Assembly: GCF_950023065.1 (NCBI RefSeq)
Contig: NC_088679.1
Span: 36,952,001 to 37,016,000 of the forward strand
Reading direction: 5' to 3'
Length of the DNA: 64,000 nucleotides
DNA from: Planococcus citri
Taxonomy: Eukaryota > Arthropoda > Insecta > Hemiptera > Pseudococcidae
Below the pieces are notes generated by a model, which was given only the letters and a program-made list of their open reading frames with translations, did no database searches and had not been told where the DNA came from. Below, one piece after another: positions 34,125 through 46,390 of this stretch; position 1 is the first letter of the stretch; each line of letters opens with the position of its first letter. The position numbers and the translations under genes are program-made.

Positions 34125-34331
34125 TCATTCATAGGTATTGAGCTTCCCATCTAAATCGTTGTCAGCATTTTTCATGATATCATCCACATTACCTATGTTT
34201 CCTCTCTCACTAGCTGGCAGGTTCCTTCTATACCTTGGATGTTTTGGCACTGGTTTACCAGAAACATTTTCGTAATTATCGAATATAGGTACTAAGTATG
34301 TACGTGCAATCGCTTTTTTTAAATGTTCCAT
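34125..34331 (-). CDS. exon of an EF-hand calcium-binding protein
   Basis: A 68-codon frame on the minus strand ends in a canonical EF-hand loop, DNDLDGKLNTYE: acidic residues at loop positions 1, 3 and 5, Gly at 6, Leu at 8 and Glu at 12. Basic sequence with HPRYRRNLPASERG precedes it. The frame stops (TGA) right after the loop's last Glu, so the exiting helix is missing. This could be a true end, a truncated copy, or a mis-read exon end. The ATG at 34331 may be internal because the frame stays open further upstream. The spacing resembles the last EF-hand of small secretory-pathway proteins such as MCFD2 or FKBP14, but the family is not established. A possible upstream exon lies at about 34400-34480. 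Confidence 0.5.
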   Translation of the reverse strand: MEHLKKAIARTYLVPIFDNYENVSGKPVPKHPRYRRNLPASERGNIGNVDDIMKNADNDLDGKLNTYE

Positions 34332-37300
34332 CCTCCATCCATGATAATAAAGGTTACTCGATTACAACAAGATTACTCGTACCTCTCACTATTTCACTAA
34401 CCTATCACACTTGAAAATAAATTATCTAGGTAAGATAATTTTTCATCAATGGGATTCACTCCGTACATCTCTTAGGTTTTATGGCAGGCTGAAGTAGGTA
34501 ACTTTCTGGTGTATCATTTCAAGAACCCATCTCTAAATTACAAAAATACGAGTAAGATGAGAAGGTTTCTGAAAATTGGTCAACAGAACAACAATAGTAG
34601 GTACTGGCAATTGGACACGTTTCTATTATCATACTAGTAGGCAGTAGGCACATAATGATGCAAAAATTACCCATGGTAAATTTATTTCCAAAATACAGCA
34701 AAAAGTTATAAATATTGCACAACTCTCAAATGATATTTTCTTATCAGATAAAATTCATAATATTATAAGATTCCCTCGGCCAAATTTCCAACCGTTCCGG
34801 AGAAAACCGAAACCCACAACGTTTCGTTACAAATAAACTTGAATAATTCCCATTATAAAGAATACGTTTTAATTGAACGATACTTCATGCTGTTAAATCG
34901 AACAAAACTTCTTCAAGTAGGTAACCAAATGGTAGGGAAAATACACAAGTCGTTCAACTTGAAAAGCAAAGATACATAGCTGGGTACAAAGAAAGCACAA
35001 AGAAATTCTCAGAATGTGATTCTTTGTTTTAAAAGTAAACTTGTTCGATTGTTTTGCTATTTAGATAAGAAAATTCAACACAATTACTCGGTAAACAAAC
35101 GTGAACAATTGCGCAAAAAAACCCTCGATACTCGACAACTTAAAAAGAAAAAATCTCATTTTTAATGAAAATATTTCCTCGTCTAATCTTCTTCACTTTT
35201 CACCCAAGCATATAAGAGAGAAAATCGGTGTAAATAAACGGGGGTATGTCTGGAAAATCCACAGTTGCAGATCTAATAAGAGATTAAATAACCATGAACA
35301 TGAGCTGTACCGATGAGTGCACAAACCAATACATAAGTACGTACTTATTATTAGGCTAAAATAAATCTAGGTAAGCTGATTTTTTGAGGGGCATTTAAGT
35401 TGTTACACTATAAGAAGCTAGAACTACCGTTGAAAATTTGAGGTCAGTGATTGCATAATATCTACTTATCAAACACCCAGTATGATTATAAATCCTGACT
35501 GATTATTTCAGAAATTACTTTTTTAAATTTTATTTTCAAGTAGATACGTATTTCAAACTTTGAAAATGATTAAAAATTCATAAAACAAAATAAGAATACG
35601 ACTTGTCCTCTTAGCTGAGAATAATCATTAGAACTGTGTAAACGTGTCGTACATTCGCACACCTGATGAAACAATGGTAAACACAATTTCATCGCTTTAA
35701 ACCTAAATCCTTTTTCTTATATCGAAACGAATTTTAAATACGCTCGTGATGATACGACAGATACACGTCCATAAAACCGTTCAAACGCTCGTAAAATGCT
35801 CCTAATTTGTGTCATTACATCGAACGAATAAATTAACGCCATAAATTTGTATTCCTCGCGTTAATCGAACGCTCTTCCTTCGCAGTATTAACGAATAAGG
35901 TAGGTATTTGGTGTACTCTTGTATTTAGTTTTATATATTCTAATAGTTTTATCAAAGTCAGCGGTGTAATATAGCTTGTAAGATTTCCTCTGTATAATGA
36001 ATCTGTTCTTCATCAACAGGTGAGTCGTTAAAACGCCGTAAAGGATTGCTGTAAGAATTAGCTCTGCTTGCAATAGCAATTACATCAATTCCAAATGAAT
36101 ATTTTATTGTGATTAGCTATCAGCTCCTTAAGGTGTTCTCTAGAGAAATCTTTATACATTGAACGTTTACTCAAGGTATTGAGGTACTACATGTAAGTAC
36201 CTATCTCTTCGGGCACTTGTACGTACAGCTACCCTTTGCAGATATGGTCAGTTGAGGATCGAAATTGATTAATTTTAGCCTCGCGATAACAATTTAGAAT
36301 ATCAAAGGAGTTCTGTAAGAAATACACGTTCAATTGGTTTTTTAAAAAATTTAATTTTACGAATTTAACAAAGGTATTACCTACTTATTACCTACCAAGT
36401 TGTTTCAACCCCCTCAAATACTTATAATGACTAAGTTACTCATAGATCACCATCATCAGTATAAAAAAATGTAAAAAAAAATTGGACTCAAAATGGAAAA
36501 CAATTAAAATTTTACCAAGTTGACCTATAAAGCTAGCTATTAGTATTTACTGGGATTAAGAAGAATTAAGTGCAATAATGATGCAGTAATTTCTACAGAA
36601 ATTTCAATTCATACGAGTCTCGGTTCGAAAAATGGCTCACTTACGCAGAAATACCGGGTGTCCCGATATTTCAACTTCACTAATGACATAAATGTACTTT
36701 GATGTGGTGTTCTTTACCAGAATTTCAATTTTAAGCACAACATCACTGAAGGTACATCTAGGAAACATCTTATATGTAAGTTGGTAAATGTTTTCTTGCT
36801 TCCTGTATCTAATAGTAACAATATTCATAGCACTGAAGACAATAGGTATACACATAGGTAAGTACGTAAGTACTCGTACAAGAGACATTCATACATGTTT
36901 TTTTGCTGACAAATGATGGGTAGGTACATGTAACTCCTCGCGTTTCAAATTAAATTACCGCATGCCAACAAAATCGAATAAAAAATCCATGATTTTTTGT
37001 TGTTGTTGTTTCATTCGTCTGCAACTTGGAAAATGCATTACAGAAATTCGATCGGTAATCTAAGTTTTTCGGTGTCATTTTCCCCATATGAATCTAGCGC
37101 TTTTACGTACGTTATTACCATCTTGGAGGCGAAACTGTCTTAGTCTTCCTTTAAAAGTTTGCTCGAAATGGAAATGAAAAATGAAAATAGCAAAACGTGA
37201 GAAGTAAAAGTGCTTTGATAAATTCGCTGAATTTTATCTCCATATGTACGCGAAAACTCTACTCCAAATACAAATGGTAGAAAATATTTTGCACTTTTAC

Positions 37301-38774
37301 CAGTTATATATATACGATGATCATTGTTAGAGAGTTTTTCTACTCTTTTTTTTTGTACACATTTTTCGCCATTCAACTTGGCTGACGATGCGGGTATTTC
37401 ACAAAGCGTTGAAATGGCTAATCCGAGCTAAATTATTCGAAAAAATAGATGGAAAGTTGATGTAAATATTTCGCCCTTAATCAATTTTTTTCGAGTAATT
37501 TTCCGTATTGTTAGTTAACTAAGTTAAGTTTGTTTGTTTCTTGTTTTTTTTTGTTTTTTTTTTCGTAAAAATGAAAAGTTATCGACGTAAAAGTTTGTTA
37601 AAAGTCGCGTAAAATTTTTCTACTCGATTAAAAAAAAAAAGTTCACTTTGTATTAAGTTTTACTCGAAAAATTTCGACAATTTGTTGTACGAGTAGATAA
37701 CATTGACGAGTGAAACGTAATTTTCATCTCGATACTTTGAATTTTCTATCGTCAACTTTTCCATAAATTATGAATTACAAATTATAATCATCTCTAGGAG
37801 AAAATTATACTACGATTGGTAGACTATATAGACTTGCAAGATGGAATAATTATCGTTTCTTTATCGCGCAATCTTGCCGAGGATTAGCAATTATTCGATG
37901 GAAATACTCGTCGTCGTCGTCGTCGAAATTCTTGCAAATATTTCAAACGTATATATTTGAAAGTTTTTATTTATATTATAAAGTTGTTAATTCGCGGTGG
38001 AAGAATTTCATCGCGGATCGAGTTAGCTACGTCGTCGTTCGTGGTGTGTATATTTAAACGTTAGGTATAAATTTCACGAATAGTAATTAGTTTATTTTTC
38101 GCCGTGTTGTGATTAGATTAGTCGTTAGGGTGATGTATATTTTTATAGCCTAAATAACCTAATTACATGGTTAGGTTTAGGCTAATTTAAATATTTGTAA
38201 ATAATTACCTTCGGTTACAAAGGTTTTAGGATTTTTTTTTTGTTTCGAAAAACGATAAGCCTATTACTGTATGTTGGTTGGATAATAAATAAACAATTTT
38301 TCTGAAGGATTCGTTTTTAGATTAAAGCGACAAAAAAAATGCCTAAAGAGACAATTTTTTATGATCACGGAACTGCAGATGGTTCAAATGATTAATGGAC
38401 GTGAGGAGATGTAATGAAATAACAACTCAAATAAAGCGCTGCGTTTTCATTTGTTTTTGAAACAATTACCCAGCATAATAATTATGGACTATTTCAACGT
38501 ACGATAGCTATCCTGTCATGATAGATTTCATCTTGCATTCTCTTACTATCACATGAAATTCATATGAAATTGTCGAAGATTGTAATCCAACCAATTTTAT
38601 AAGCTCCGCTGAGGTGATTTTTTGTTGGAGGGGGGGAGGTGTCCTAAACACAAGGAACAAAACGAAACATTGAAAAACAATAAAAGAAAATGAATGTTGC
38701 GATATTCGGTTATTTTATAACAAGTTGAAATACGGTCAATGATTTTGAAGTCACTTGTGTTTTACGTACCTAAC
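34332..38774. other. no confident gene; possible promoter/5' region at 37.4-38.4 kb
   Basis: 37.4-38.3 kb is less repetitive and includes a CGT repeat at 37906-37926. A GTTTTTAG acceptor at about 38320 is followed by an ATG at 38340 with 18 open codons (MPKETIFYDHGTADGSND). This might be the 5' part of the gene whose last exons start at 39903, but the phases do not join directly. Confidence 0.3.
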
Positions 38775-38782
38775 ATTTTGAC
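38775..38782. repeat. target-site duplication ATTTTGAC (left)
   Basis: Perfect 8-bp match to 39399-39406. Confidence 0.9.
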
Positions 38783-39398
38783 CAGGCTTGTTAACCGGTT
38801 TTTAACCATTAACCGTAACCGCAAATTAACCGGTAAATTAACCGGAAAAAAAATTAACCGTAACCAAAAAACCTTTTTTTTTTGAAATATCACTAACCAT
38901 AACCGTAACCGTTTTCTGAGATAAAAATAAACCGTAACCATAACCTTAACCGAAAAATGTTTAGAAAAAAACCGGTTACAAAATTTTAAAATTCATTTCT
39001 TTTTATCTGAGTTTTTTTTCAATGTGATTTGTAGTGATTTGAAATTTTAATCAAAAAAATGATCTAAAGATTAAAAATATTACCAATTTTCCAATTTTTT
39101 AAACTTCAAAATTTCAAACTCCGAAAGAATTTTTGGAAATTTTCAAATTTTCAACTGTAATTTTAACCGTTAACCGAAATTTTAAGCTCAACTAGAAAAA
39201 TTACCACCAAAAACTGTAACCTTAACCTTAACCATTAACCGAAAAAAATGGTCATCAATAACCGTAACCTGAACCTTAACCGTAACTTTAAAAAATAAAT
39301 AACCTTAACCGTAACCTTTAACCGAAATTTTGAATTTCTTGTTTAATTTTTAACCGTAACCTTAACCGGAATTTTTTTTTTTTCGGTTAACAAGCCTG
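38783..39398. mobile_element. 616-bp hAT-type MITE built of AACCG words
   Basis: It begins CAGGCTTGTTAACCG and ends with its reverse complement, CGGTTAACAAGCCTG, flanked on both sides by ATTTTGAC. An 8-bp duplication and CAGG-type ends are the known signature of hAT transposons. The inside has about 19 copies of AACCG, mostly as TTAACCG/TAACCGTAACC, separated by A/T-rich spacers. There is no transposase frame. The perfect duplication argues for a fairly recent insertion. It lies upstream of the exon at 39903, probably in an intron of that gene. Confidence 0.92.
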
Positions 39399-39406
39399 AT
39401 TTTGAC
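39399..39406. repeat. target-site duplication ATTTTGAC (right)
   Basis: Matches 38775-38782. Confidence 0.9.
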
Positions 39407-39902
39407 TAGGAATTTTTTACGAATTTTTTATTTAAACAATAAATTTTGAACTTTTTTTGTTTATTTCGTTATCAAATAAGAGTTATTTTTATGTAACAAT
39501 GAACTTCTTTTGTTTTTTTTTAAATATTCATTACTCTTCCAATTTACAGCTTATATTCGCAAATTCACGCAAAGTAGCTGATGACATCTGGCGGATTTTC
39601 GCATAAATTCTGAAAAGGGGATACTGTGCAAAATTGTGATTAGACATTTTTATATTGTGAATATATATTTTTTTAACTGAAATTTGCAACCAAATAATTT
39701 GAATTTGAGTAATTGAAAAAATGTATGGTGTCAGAACTCATTTGCAAACATATTTTCAAATAGTACATATAGGTATATCAGCAAAAAGAGCCGTTTGATG
39801 TCTTTGAGTAAAGACAAAAAAATTGTTGGCCACTAAATTATCAATTTTTGCGTCGTGAATTGTAATCTGATTGGTCAATGGTCTCCAGTATCCTCTTTTC
39901 AG

Positions 39903-42333
39903 ACAATAAAAACAGCGATCCAAGTGATTCGTGAATTCGCGAATAGAAGGAATGGTATCGTCACCACTGAGAAGAGTAAGTAATTTTTTTAAATTTATAA
40001 ATTTAGATCCTTTAAATCGATTTTTTTCATTTCAATATCAAAGAGACAAAATATGTGTACGTACTAGTGTACTAATTTATTGTTTAGCTAGTTACCTTTC
40101 TACTATGACTTGTCACAGGAAAATAAGTAGGTAGATGAATACCTACACAGTATTATGTATCAAGCTTGAATGAAAAATGAAGTTCCTTCGCATTTCATAT
40201 TTAGGGGCCGATTTTTAAATTTTACAGGCCTACAAAAATATGTAGTAGGTACAATAAATAATTAGATTTTGTATCTAAGCGTGACATGTTTTATTTGATA
40301 TTTCTATCGTTTTTGCAGAGGTCTGATCAAATCCGGGAAATATACAGATTTGATCACTTGATCAGATTCAATAGGGGAGGCGTGTTGGATCTGCTTAGAT
40401 CTGATCATACCTGATCAAATTCAATCACCTTAAGGGGGAGGGGGTAGACCTAATATAGTCATCGAAATAAGATTTTCAGGTAGCTTTGAAATTCTTGTAA
40501 ACACGGTGGTGGGTGGTAGGCGAACGTTGAATTGGAAATGAAGGATGTGATTGTAATCAGAATATATTTACACTGGAATCAAAGTATTCATTGTCATGTG
40601 GGTCACTTCTCCCCCAAGCCGGTTTCATTCACACATTTCGCACCTAGCAGGCAGTTTGATAATTTAACAAAAGGTACAATTATTTGTCTATTAAAGTAGG
40701 TTCCCAATTCTTTGAAACACAAAACCAAAATGTTTATTTTTTTTTTTCTTTTAAAGTAAGTAACCAAAGTAAGTAACCTACTTTATGATTTTTTATTTCT
40801 TCTTTCACTTCTACAAGTAATAACTTCTGAGTTTTTTGAAGCATAAAGATCAGCCGCTAAAACAATAATTTATCGATGGATGAAAAACGGGTAAAATGAA
40901 CATACCTATCCCAAATTTCAAATAAATAAAACACTCTGTAATTGAAATACATCGTGTGAATTTAAAACGACTAATTCGGATGACTGAGATGCATTTTACA
41001 TTTTACTTTTATTATTATTATTATTATTATTATTTTGAAAAAAACTCACGTTTTCAGAGTACGTACTAAGCTACGTAGCGTAGGTATGTTCAAAAATTCA
41101 ATACAAAAAAAATTAGGAGGAAGTTGTGTAAATTGAGTAAGATTCGGTAAAGCCTCAGCAATTTCACATCACCAAAATGATTCAGTTTTCATTGCTTGAA
41201 TTATAAATTTCCAAGTTTTCGGCCTCGCGCTTCGCTCGGGCTACATCATTTTGCTTTTTCTGACCAAAATACTGTACTCGGAAAATATTTGCTAAAACTT
41301 TTAAAAATATTGAAGTTGGAAAAATCGAATTTTATGTCATCAAAAATAATGTAAGTAGGTATTACTTCTGAAGAATTGTAAATTTTCTAAAGCTATGTCG
41401 CCCTCCCTTCGTTCGAGCCCAATTTACTCAAATTTTTAATAATCTTAGAATTTCTGATGATTAATGTTAGAATTTAAAAATGTTGAAGTTACACAAATCA
41501 GCTCCTAGCTCATCAAGATTGAAGTTGTTTTATTCATCGAATTATCAATTTTTTGAAGGTTTTGCCTTTGTTTCGCTCAGCCCTCGGCCTAATTTGAATT
41601 CTATTCTGAAAGTTTTCAAAAATTTCTAAAAATGAAAAAATTGGTTTGAAGCAGAATCAAATCAATAGAAAAACTCAAGTTTGTTGGATGTCAATAGTGA
41701 GTAGTAAGCATTCAACTGTTTTTCATAACAATGATACGAGTACTCAATTACTCATATAATAAATACTCAATGCACTCTTTTTTTCCCTTATCACAGGAAC
41801 CACAATATTCTAACGAGTACACTCGTTAGAATATTGGTTCCTTGTGAGAGATTGAACATCAATTAGGTACACTCTCACAAAATACCCAGGGGCATAAATT
41901 AGGTACTTTACTTTCATTTTGAAATTTCATGGGTTTGTGTCTCTGTTTTTATTATGGATGGATGGTACAGCTGAATATTATTTATGATAAAAATACCAAA
42001 GATTTTAAACTTATGAAGAACTTTCTTTAGAACTACTTTTAGGAGAAATGCACCAGCTAGGGCACACACCTATGGCAAACGTAAGAAGGATATTTTCCGG
42101 ATCACAAAAGAACATAAAGCTACAGAGATTTCAAAATACATACATACTTATTAAACACCAAGTCATTTCGACGACGTCGAACTCATCCCAACGACAAAAC
42201 TGGTCCCATATTCTGACCCTTTAAACTATTTGGACTGATGTTTTTCTAGATTTTTGTAGAATGTATAGTGGAACAAGAGGGAAAAGACAGCCTTACAATT
42301 AAAGTCACAGGCGACTTGCAACGATTTGGATGA
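39903..42333 (+). CDS. last three exons of an unrecognised gene
   Basis: Exon a, 39903-39975, follows TCCTCTTTTCAG, is open in one frame only, reads TIKTAIQVIREFANRRNGIV and ends in phase 1 at GTAAGTAA. Exon b starts at 42043 (or 42031) after CTACTTTTAG in the matching phase, reads EMHQLGHTPMAN and ends in phase 0 at 42080 with GTAAGA. Exon c, 42250-42333, follows TGTTTTTCTAG, reads IFVECIVEQEGKDSLTIKV and ends at TGA. An AATAAA lies 44 nt after the stop. Three phase-consistent exons, good splice sites and a well-placed polyA signal make this one of the best gene ends here. The protein family is not recognised; upstream exons are to the left. The introns carry repeats, microsatellite and palindrome. 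Confidence 0.65.
40316..40450. repeat. GATCAGATC-word repeat with hAT-like left end
   Basis: It begins CAGAGGTCTGATCAAATCCG and then repeats TGATCAGATC/GATTTGATCA words to about 40430, with a G-rich tail. No matching right end or 8-bp duplication was found, so it is read as a truncated element. Confidence 0.4.
41009..41035. repeat. (TTA)n microsatellite
   Basis: About eight tandem ATT/TTA units in the intron before exon b of the 39903-42333 gene. Confidence 0.85.
41150..41650. repeat. dispersed repeat with GC-rich CGAGCGAAGCGAGG words
   Basis: GC-rich words CCTCGCGCTTCGCTCGGGCT (41223), CGCCCTCCCTTCGTTCGAGC (41399) and TTTCGCTCAGCCCTCGG (41571) recur at about 175-bp spacing. They are minus-oriented relatives of the words at 7075 and 7477. 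The AT-rich sequence around them is similar in style; family limits cannot be drawn by eye. Confidence 0.5.
41791..41847. repeat. near-perfect palindrome
   Basis: AATATTCTAACGAGT at 41804-41818 and its exact complement at 41821-41835 are separated by 2 bases. The pairing continues outward through GGAACC/GGTTCC and TCACA/TGTGA after a 2-base bulge. Confidence 0.85.
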
Positions 42334-42376
42334 ATTGAAACTATACTTACATACGAAATACGAAACGGGTGTGTTA

Positions 42377-42382
42377 AATAAA
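42377..42382 (+). promoter_or_regulatory. polyadenylation signal
   Basis: AATAAA 44 nt after the stop of the 39903-42333 gene. Confidence 0.6.
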
Positions 42383-45300
42383 ACATACTTATATAGATAA
42401 AGCTAACGCATCCATGTCTGCACCAAAATTTCTCTTATCAGAAAACTTTTCTGGTCTTGGAAATATTTCAAGAGCAAAAATGACCATCCCAGTATACTCG
42501 TAGGCTCAGTTTCACTTTACATACGATTATTCCGACGATATGAACTTTGAAGTTTTCTCGCCTCGATATCGTTTGAACTTTAAACCTCGATGGTGAATCT
42601 ATTCGAAGCTATTTACTCGAATTTTTTGCTTGGTAAAAAAAAACCTAAATTTCATTTGAGGTGTAGAAGAAAAGCAAACTGTTATTTTTGGTATAATTTG
42701 ACGTATTTTTTTCTCCTTTTTTGGTGTTTCATTCTCGCTTCTTTCTTATCATTGAAAAACATATAATTGGATTGTTCGAGAACTGTTCGAAGAAACAATT
42801 TTCTCTATTTTTTTCTGGCGCAAATACTCGACGTAATAAGCAGGCATGATGTAGTCGTGCGCCGCAGCATTCTACCATAATTTACCCTAACGTAGTTTTA
42901 TACTCGTACTCTTCGCCCTTCACACATCGAAGGCGATACTAGCTCTTCTTTTTTCTAAAAGGATCAAGAAGAAATTCACCGCGTCTATATCAAACTATTT
43001 TATCGTAATATGACTTCTGTATATGATGAGAGTTTAAGAACACGCCGAGCAAAATTGTTATCCTATTTTCGTAATCTCGAAAAACCGTATAGCATTAAAA
43101 ATCACATCAATCTAAGCTGGTGGCGTTTGACGTTCGCCGTCCCGTCCGGGAAATTTCCAATACCCTAGAAACGTGGATGTTATTTCGAAATCCCAATATT
43201 TGTAGTCGTTACTTTTACATCATCATACTCGGCAAACGACCGCGAATCTCGCTCGCCATTGCTCGTCGAGGAGAATTTCGCAGCGAAAGTCGTCTAAGTG
43301 AATTTCACAATTTGAAAGTTTATCGCCTATACATATAAGGAAGAAGAGCATCATTTCGCATTTCATTGTGTCGTTCGGATTTAAAGGATTCGCTCGTCTT
43401 ATCCTTTCGGCCAGTCACTTTGCAGACTCTTGTACTCGTATCTTTTTTTTTTTTAATATTACGATGACGAGACGCGTTCGTCCGTCGCGTCGCTAAGGAA
43501 CACTTCGTTCGACAGATTGTAACCAAAACACAACTACGAGATACCATTAAATTCTTTCATCGTCGCGCACCATAAATCCTTGTAGTGTCCTTCTTCCCTT
43601 TAGTTTTTTTTTTGACTGATATGTAGTGTCGCGTGCATATGCATGCGTGAGAAGCACATCTTGCCACAAAACTCAACGTATACACGATAACCTAAAAAAA
43701 AAAACTTCCTCGCCAATAAAAATGAGAGGGTTAAAAAAAAAACAGAAAACTCATCCTATCACGTTGCGGTTTAATTACGTCCGAGAAAAGTTTTTTTTAT
43801 CCAGCTACTCGTAGAAGGCGAATACAAGCACGAGCTGTTCTCGACAAGGGTTTATAACGCGTAATTTTCCAATGTTATGATGAACGTTCACCGATAATTA
43901 TATGGAAAATTAATGACGTAATTAATCTTTTGCTTTACCGTGTCAAGATTAGCCCGGCTAAGATGCTAAATATGTGGCTAATAAGTTTCGCCATTGTTTT
44001 CCAAATGATTTTGCGTTTCCGAGGATTAAGCGTTAATTTAACATTTGGAAGTTTAATTTAAAACGGCCAAAATCTCGTTTCCGTCCGTTCAATGTGTACT
44101 CTTATAAGCTCTCGCGGTCCCTTACATACTCTAATGAACATGAAATTTCTCGGTTCGATGTGAAATATCGTGACCATTTTCGTAAAGTGTCAACGAAATT
44201 CAAAAAACGAATGACGAAATGGGTAAAATAACAAAGACGGCGGATTTTGTATTGATAAGGGGTTTTACAGTCCAAACAAAGTGATAAAAATTATGGAAAA
44301 TTCAGAAAACAAAAGTATTTATTCCTATTTTTTGCCACTTTTACACCAGATCTGCTGTTTTAAAGGCATGTTCAATGGCAATGGCAGTTGAAATGAACCG
44401 CTTAATATATAGCTTCAAGAAATAGCAGATTTGAATGATAAAAAGAAAAGAAAATAACAAAAAATTCCACCAAAAATTTTATTTGTTTGGCCCATAAAAC
44501 TCCCCTCTCATCAACACAAATTCGCCATTTTTGTTATTTGGTCTATTGTCGCCGTATAACATTAGGGTTGCATCGTTTAACCCTTAAACACCCAAGCAAA
44601 TCCTGAGATGTTATGAAAAAATGCTTCCAATTTCCTGAATAAGATCATCACAAGTATCACTTTTACTCACAGTTCACCCCCCAGCCCATTGAAGCCACTT
44701 CGATAATGATAGACTTATTTATTTGATTATTGTCAAAAAATCAGGAAGCAAAAAACCCGATTGAGTCAATCTTGGAACTGAATGATATAGTTTCATTAGA
44801 TGTAATGAATGAGTGAAAGCATAATTCTAAAGAACACCTCACCCCTTTTTGGGGGGCAAACATAGATAAAAGTTGGTATGAAATACAGGGACCCATGCTC
44901 CATTTTTGGATGAACATATTGATGGTTGAGCTTTCACAAAATGAAATCATGAAAGGTGTGTGCAGGGTGGACCAGAGCGATTTTTTGAAAATTTGATACG
45001 CTTGTCTCGATAAAAACTCGAAAAAACAGAGCATGCATACGCAGAGTAGGTACATAATACGGAAATATTCTCAAGTACGCTTGAAATGACAGAAACAAGA
45101 ATTGAAAGGAACACAAATGCTCTTAATGGGGCATAAGTTCAGAAAATCTACAATCCACCCACCAAATCTGTTTATCACACCGTGGATATTCTTTCTCAAT
45201 ATTTGTTACCAAACAGTTACATCTCACAAAGGTTAGCAGTACGATTGTTTTTCTGCAGAAATATCAAAATAGGTTTAAGAAGCTCGGACTTGATGAAGCA

Positions 45301-46089
45301 TTTTAAAAAAATTTCAAACTCAGTAAGCAAGCTCAATTATTTTTCATCAACTATTAGCCTATTACCACCCACCCATATTAAATTCTTTTCGACTAAATTC
45401 TACAAACGAATTTCTAAGAAAAAAAAAATTCAAAAAAAAAAAGAAATTACCTACACTCTACAGGTAATCATTATTTATGGTAATTACGTTGCGAGAGGGG
45501 TATAGGATGATACCGCATCGCTTAGATTAAACATTAGGTGAATGTAATACCATAGATCAAATAAATTTTCTGTTTCTTTAGTAACACCTATTGAATAAAG
45601 GTTTAGTTTTCGGTTTCGATTAAAGGTTTTCTCAATAGAAAATAATTTTCAGTTTGTACCTATCCATTTCATCGGTTTGAGTTTACATTGTCGGATGATT
45701 TACGTTAATTTTAATGCTTTTTCTTATACTTATTATGTACAATTTTTATCAAATTTCACTGATTTTAATACTTTTTTCTTTTTCTTATAGATAATTAATT
45801 CGTTGAAAAATTACGGGGAGGGAGATTTTTTCACATGTTCGTCTATACATATTGATAAAATACCTATCTCAAAAATGCAAAAATTTCCATTTTTTTTTGG
45901 TTTCTGATGGTATTTTTGCAATAGGTAAGTAAGTGCCAAACTTGTAATTTTTTTTCTCGAAAAAGAAAAAAAAAATGCCAGTCCAATTTTTTGATATGTT
46001 TTTCTACATAAAAAGGGCTAAAACGGAGAATTTTTTCAGAATTTTTACTCGTGGGCATCGTGGTTTTATTTAAATTATAAGTTTTTAAA
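42383..46089. other. no confident gene
   Basis: 42.5-44.3 kb is less AT-rich and less repetitive than its surroundings and has many GACG/CGTCG words, which may mean a promoter or conserved non-coding region. No exon could be defined. Open frames of 100 or so codons at 44.7-45.5 kb have no recognisable motif. Confidence 0.35.
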
Positions 46090-46094
46090 TCAAT

Positions 46095-46390
46095 TTTATT
46101 AGGTTTTTAAAAGTGGTAACACTGATTTTGACATCATTCGTCGATTGAAAAAAAGTTCAAAATTCTATACCACGTAGGTACAACCGGTGCAATTTGTATC
46201 TGAAAATTTTCATTTTCGATCGTTTTGAAGAACTTTGAAGCCCCACAGCTCCGCCAAAAAAAATTGAAAAAATGTCTGGGTTGAGTCATTTGTCATCGTT
46301 TGATGACCTCTACACAAAATCTAATTTTGAAAAAAATTGAAGACCCCTCGAGCAGAAATCCGCCGATTTAGCATGGAATGACCCTACATT
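46095..46390. repeat. dispersed repeat, copy 1
   Basis: Shares TTTAAAAGTGGTAACACTGA, a TGATTTTGACATCAT segment and a TCATTTGTCATCGTTTGATG segment with the copy at 53.14-53.71 kb, in the same order and orientation. Confidence 0.55.

Noticed and set aside
38783..39398. Telomere-like AACC repeats
   Set aside because: Not the insect TTAGG repeat; the TIRs and 8-bp duplication show a hAT MITE.
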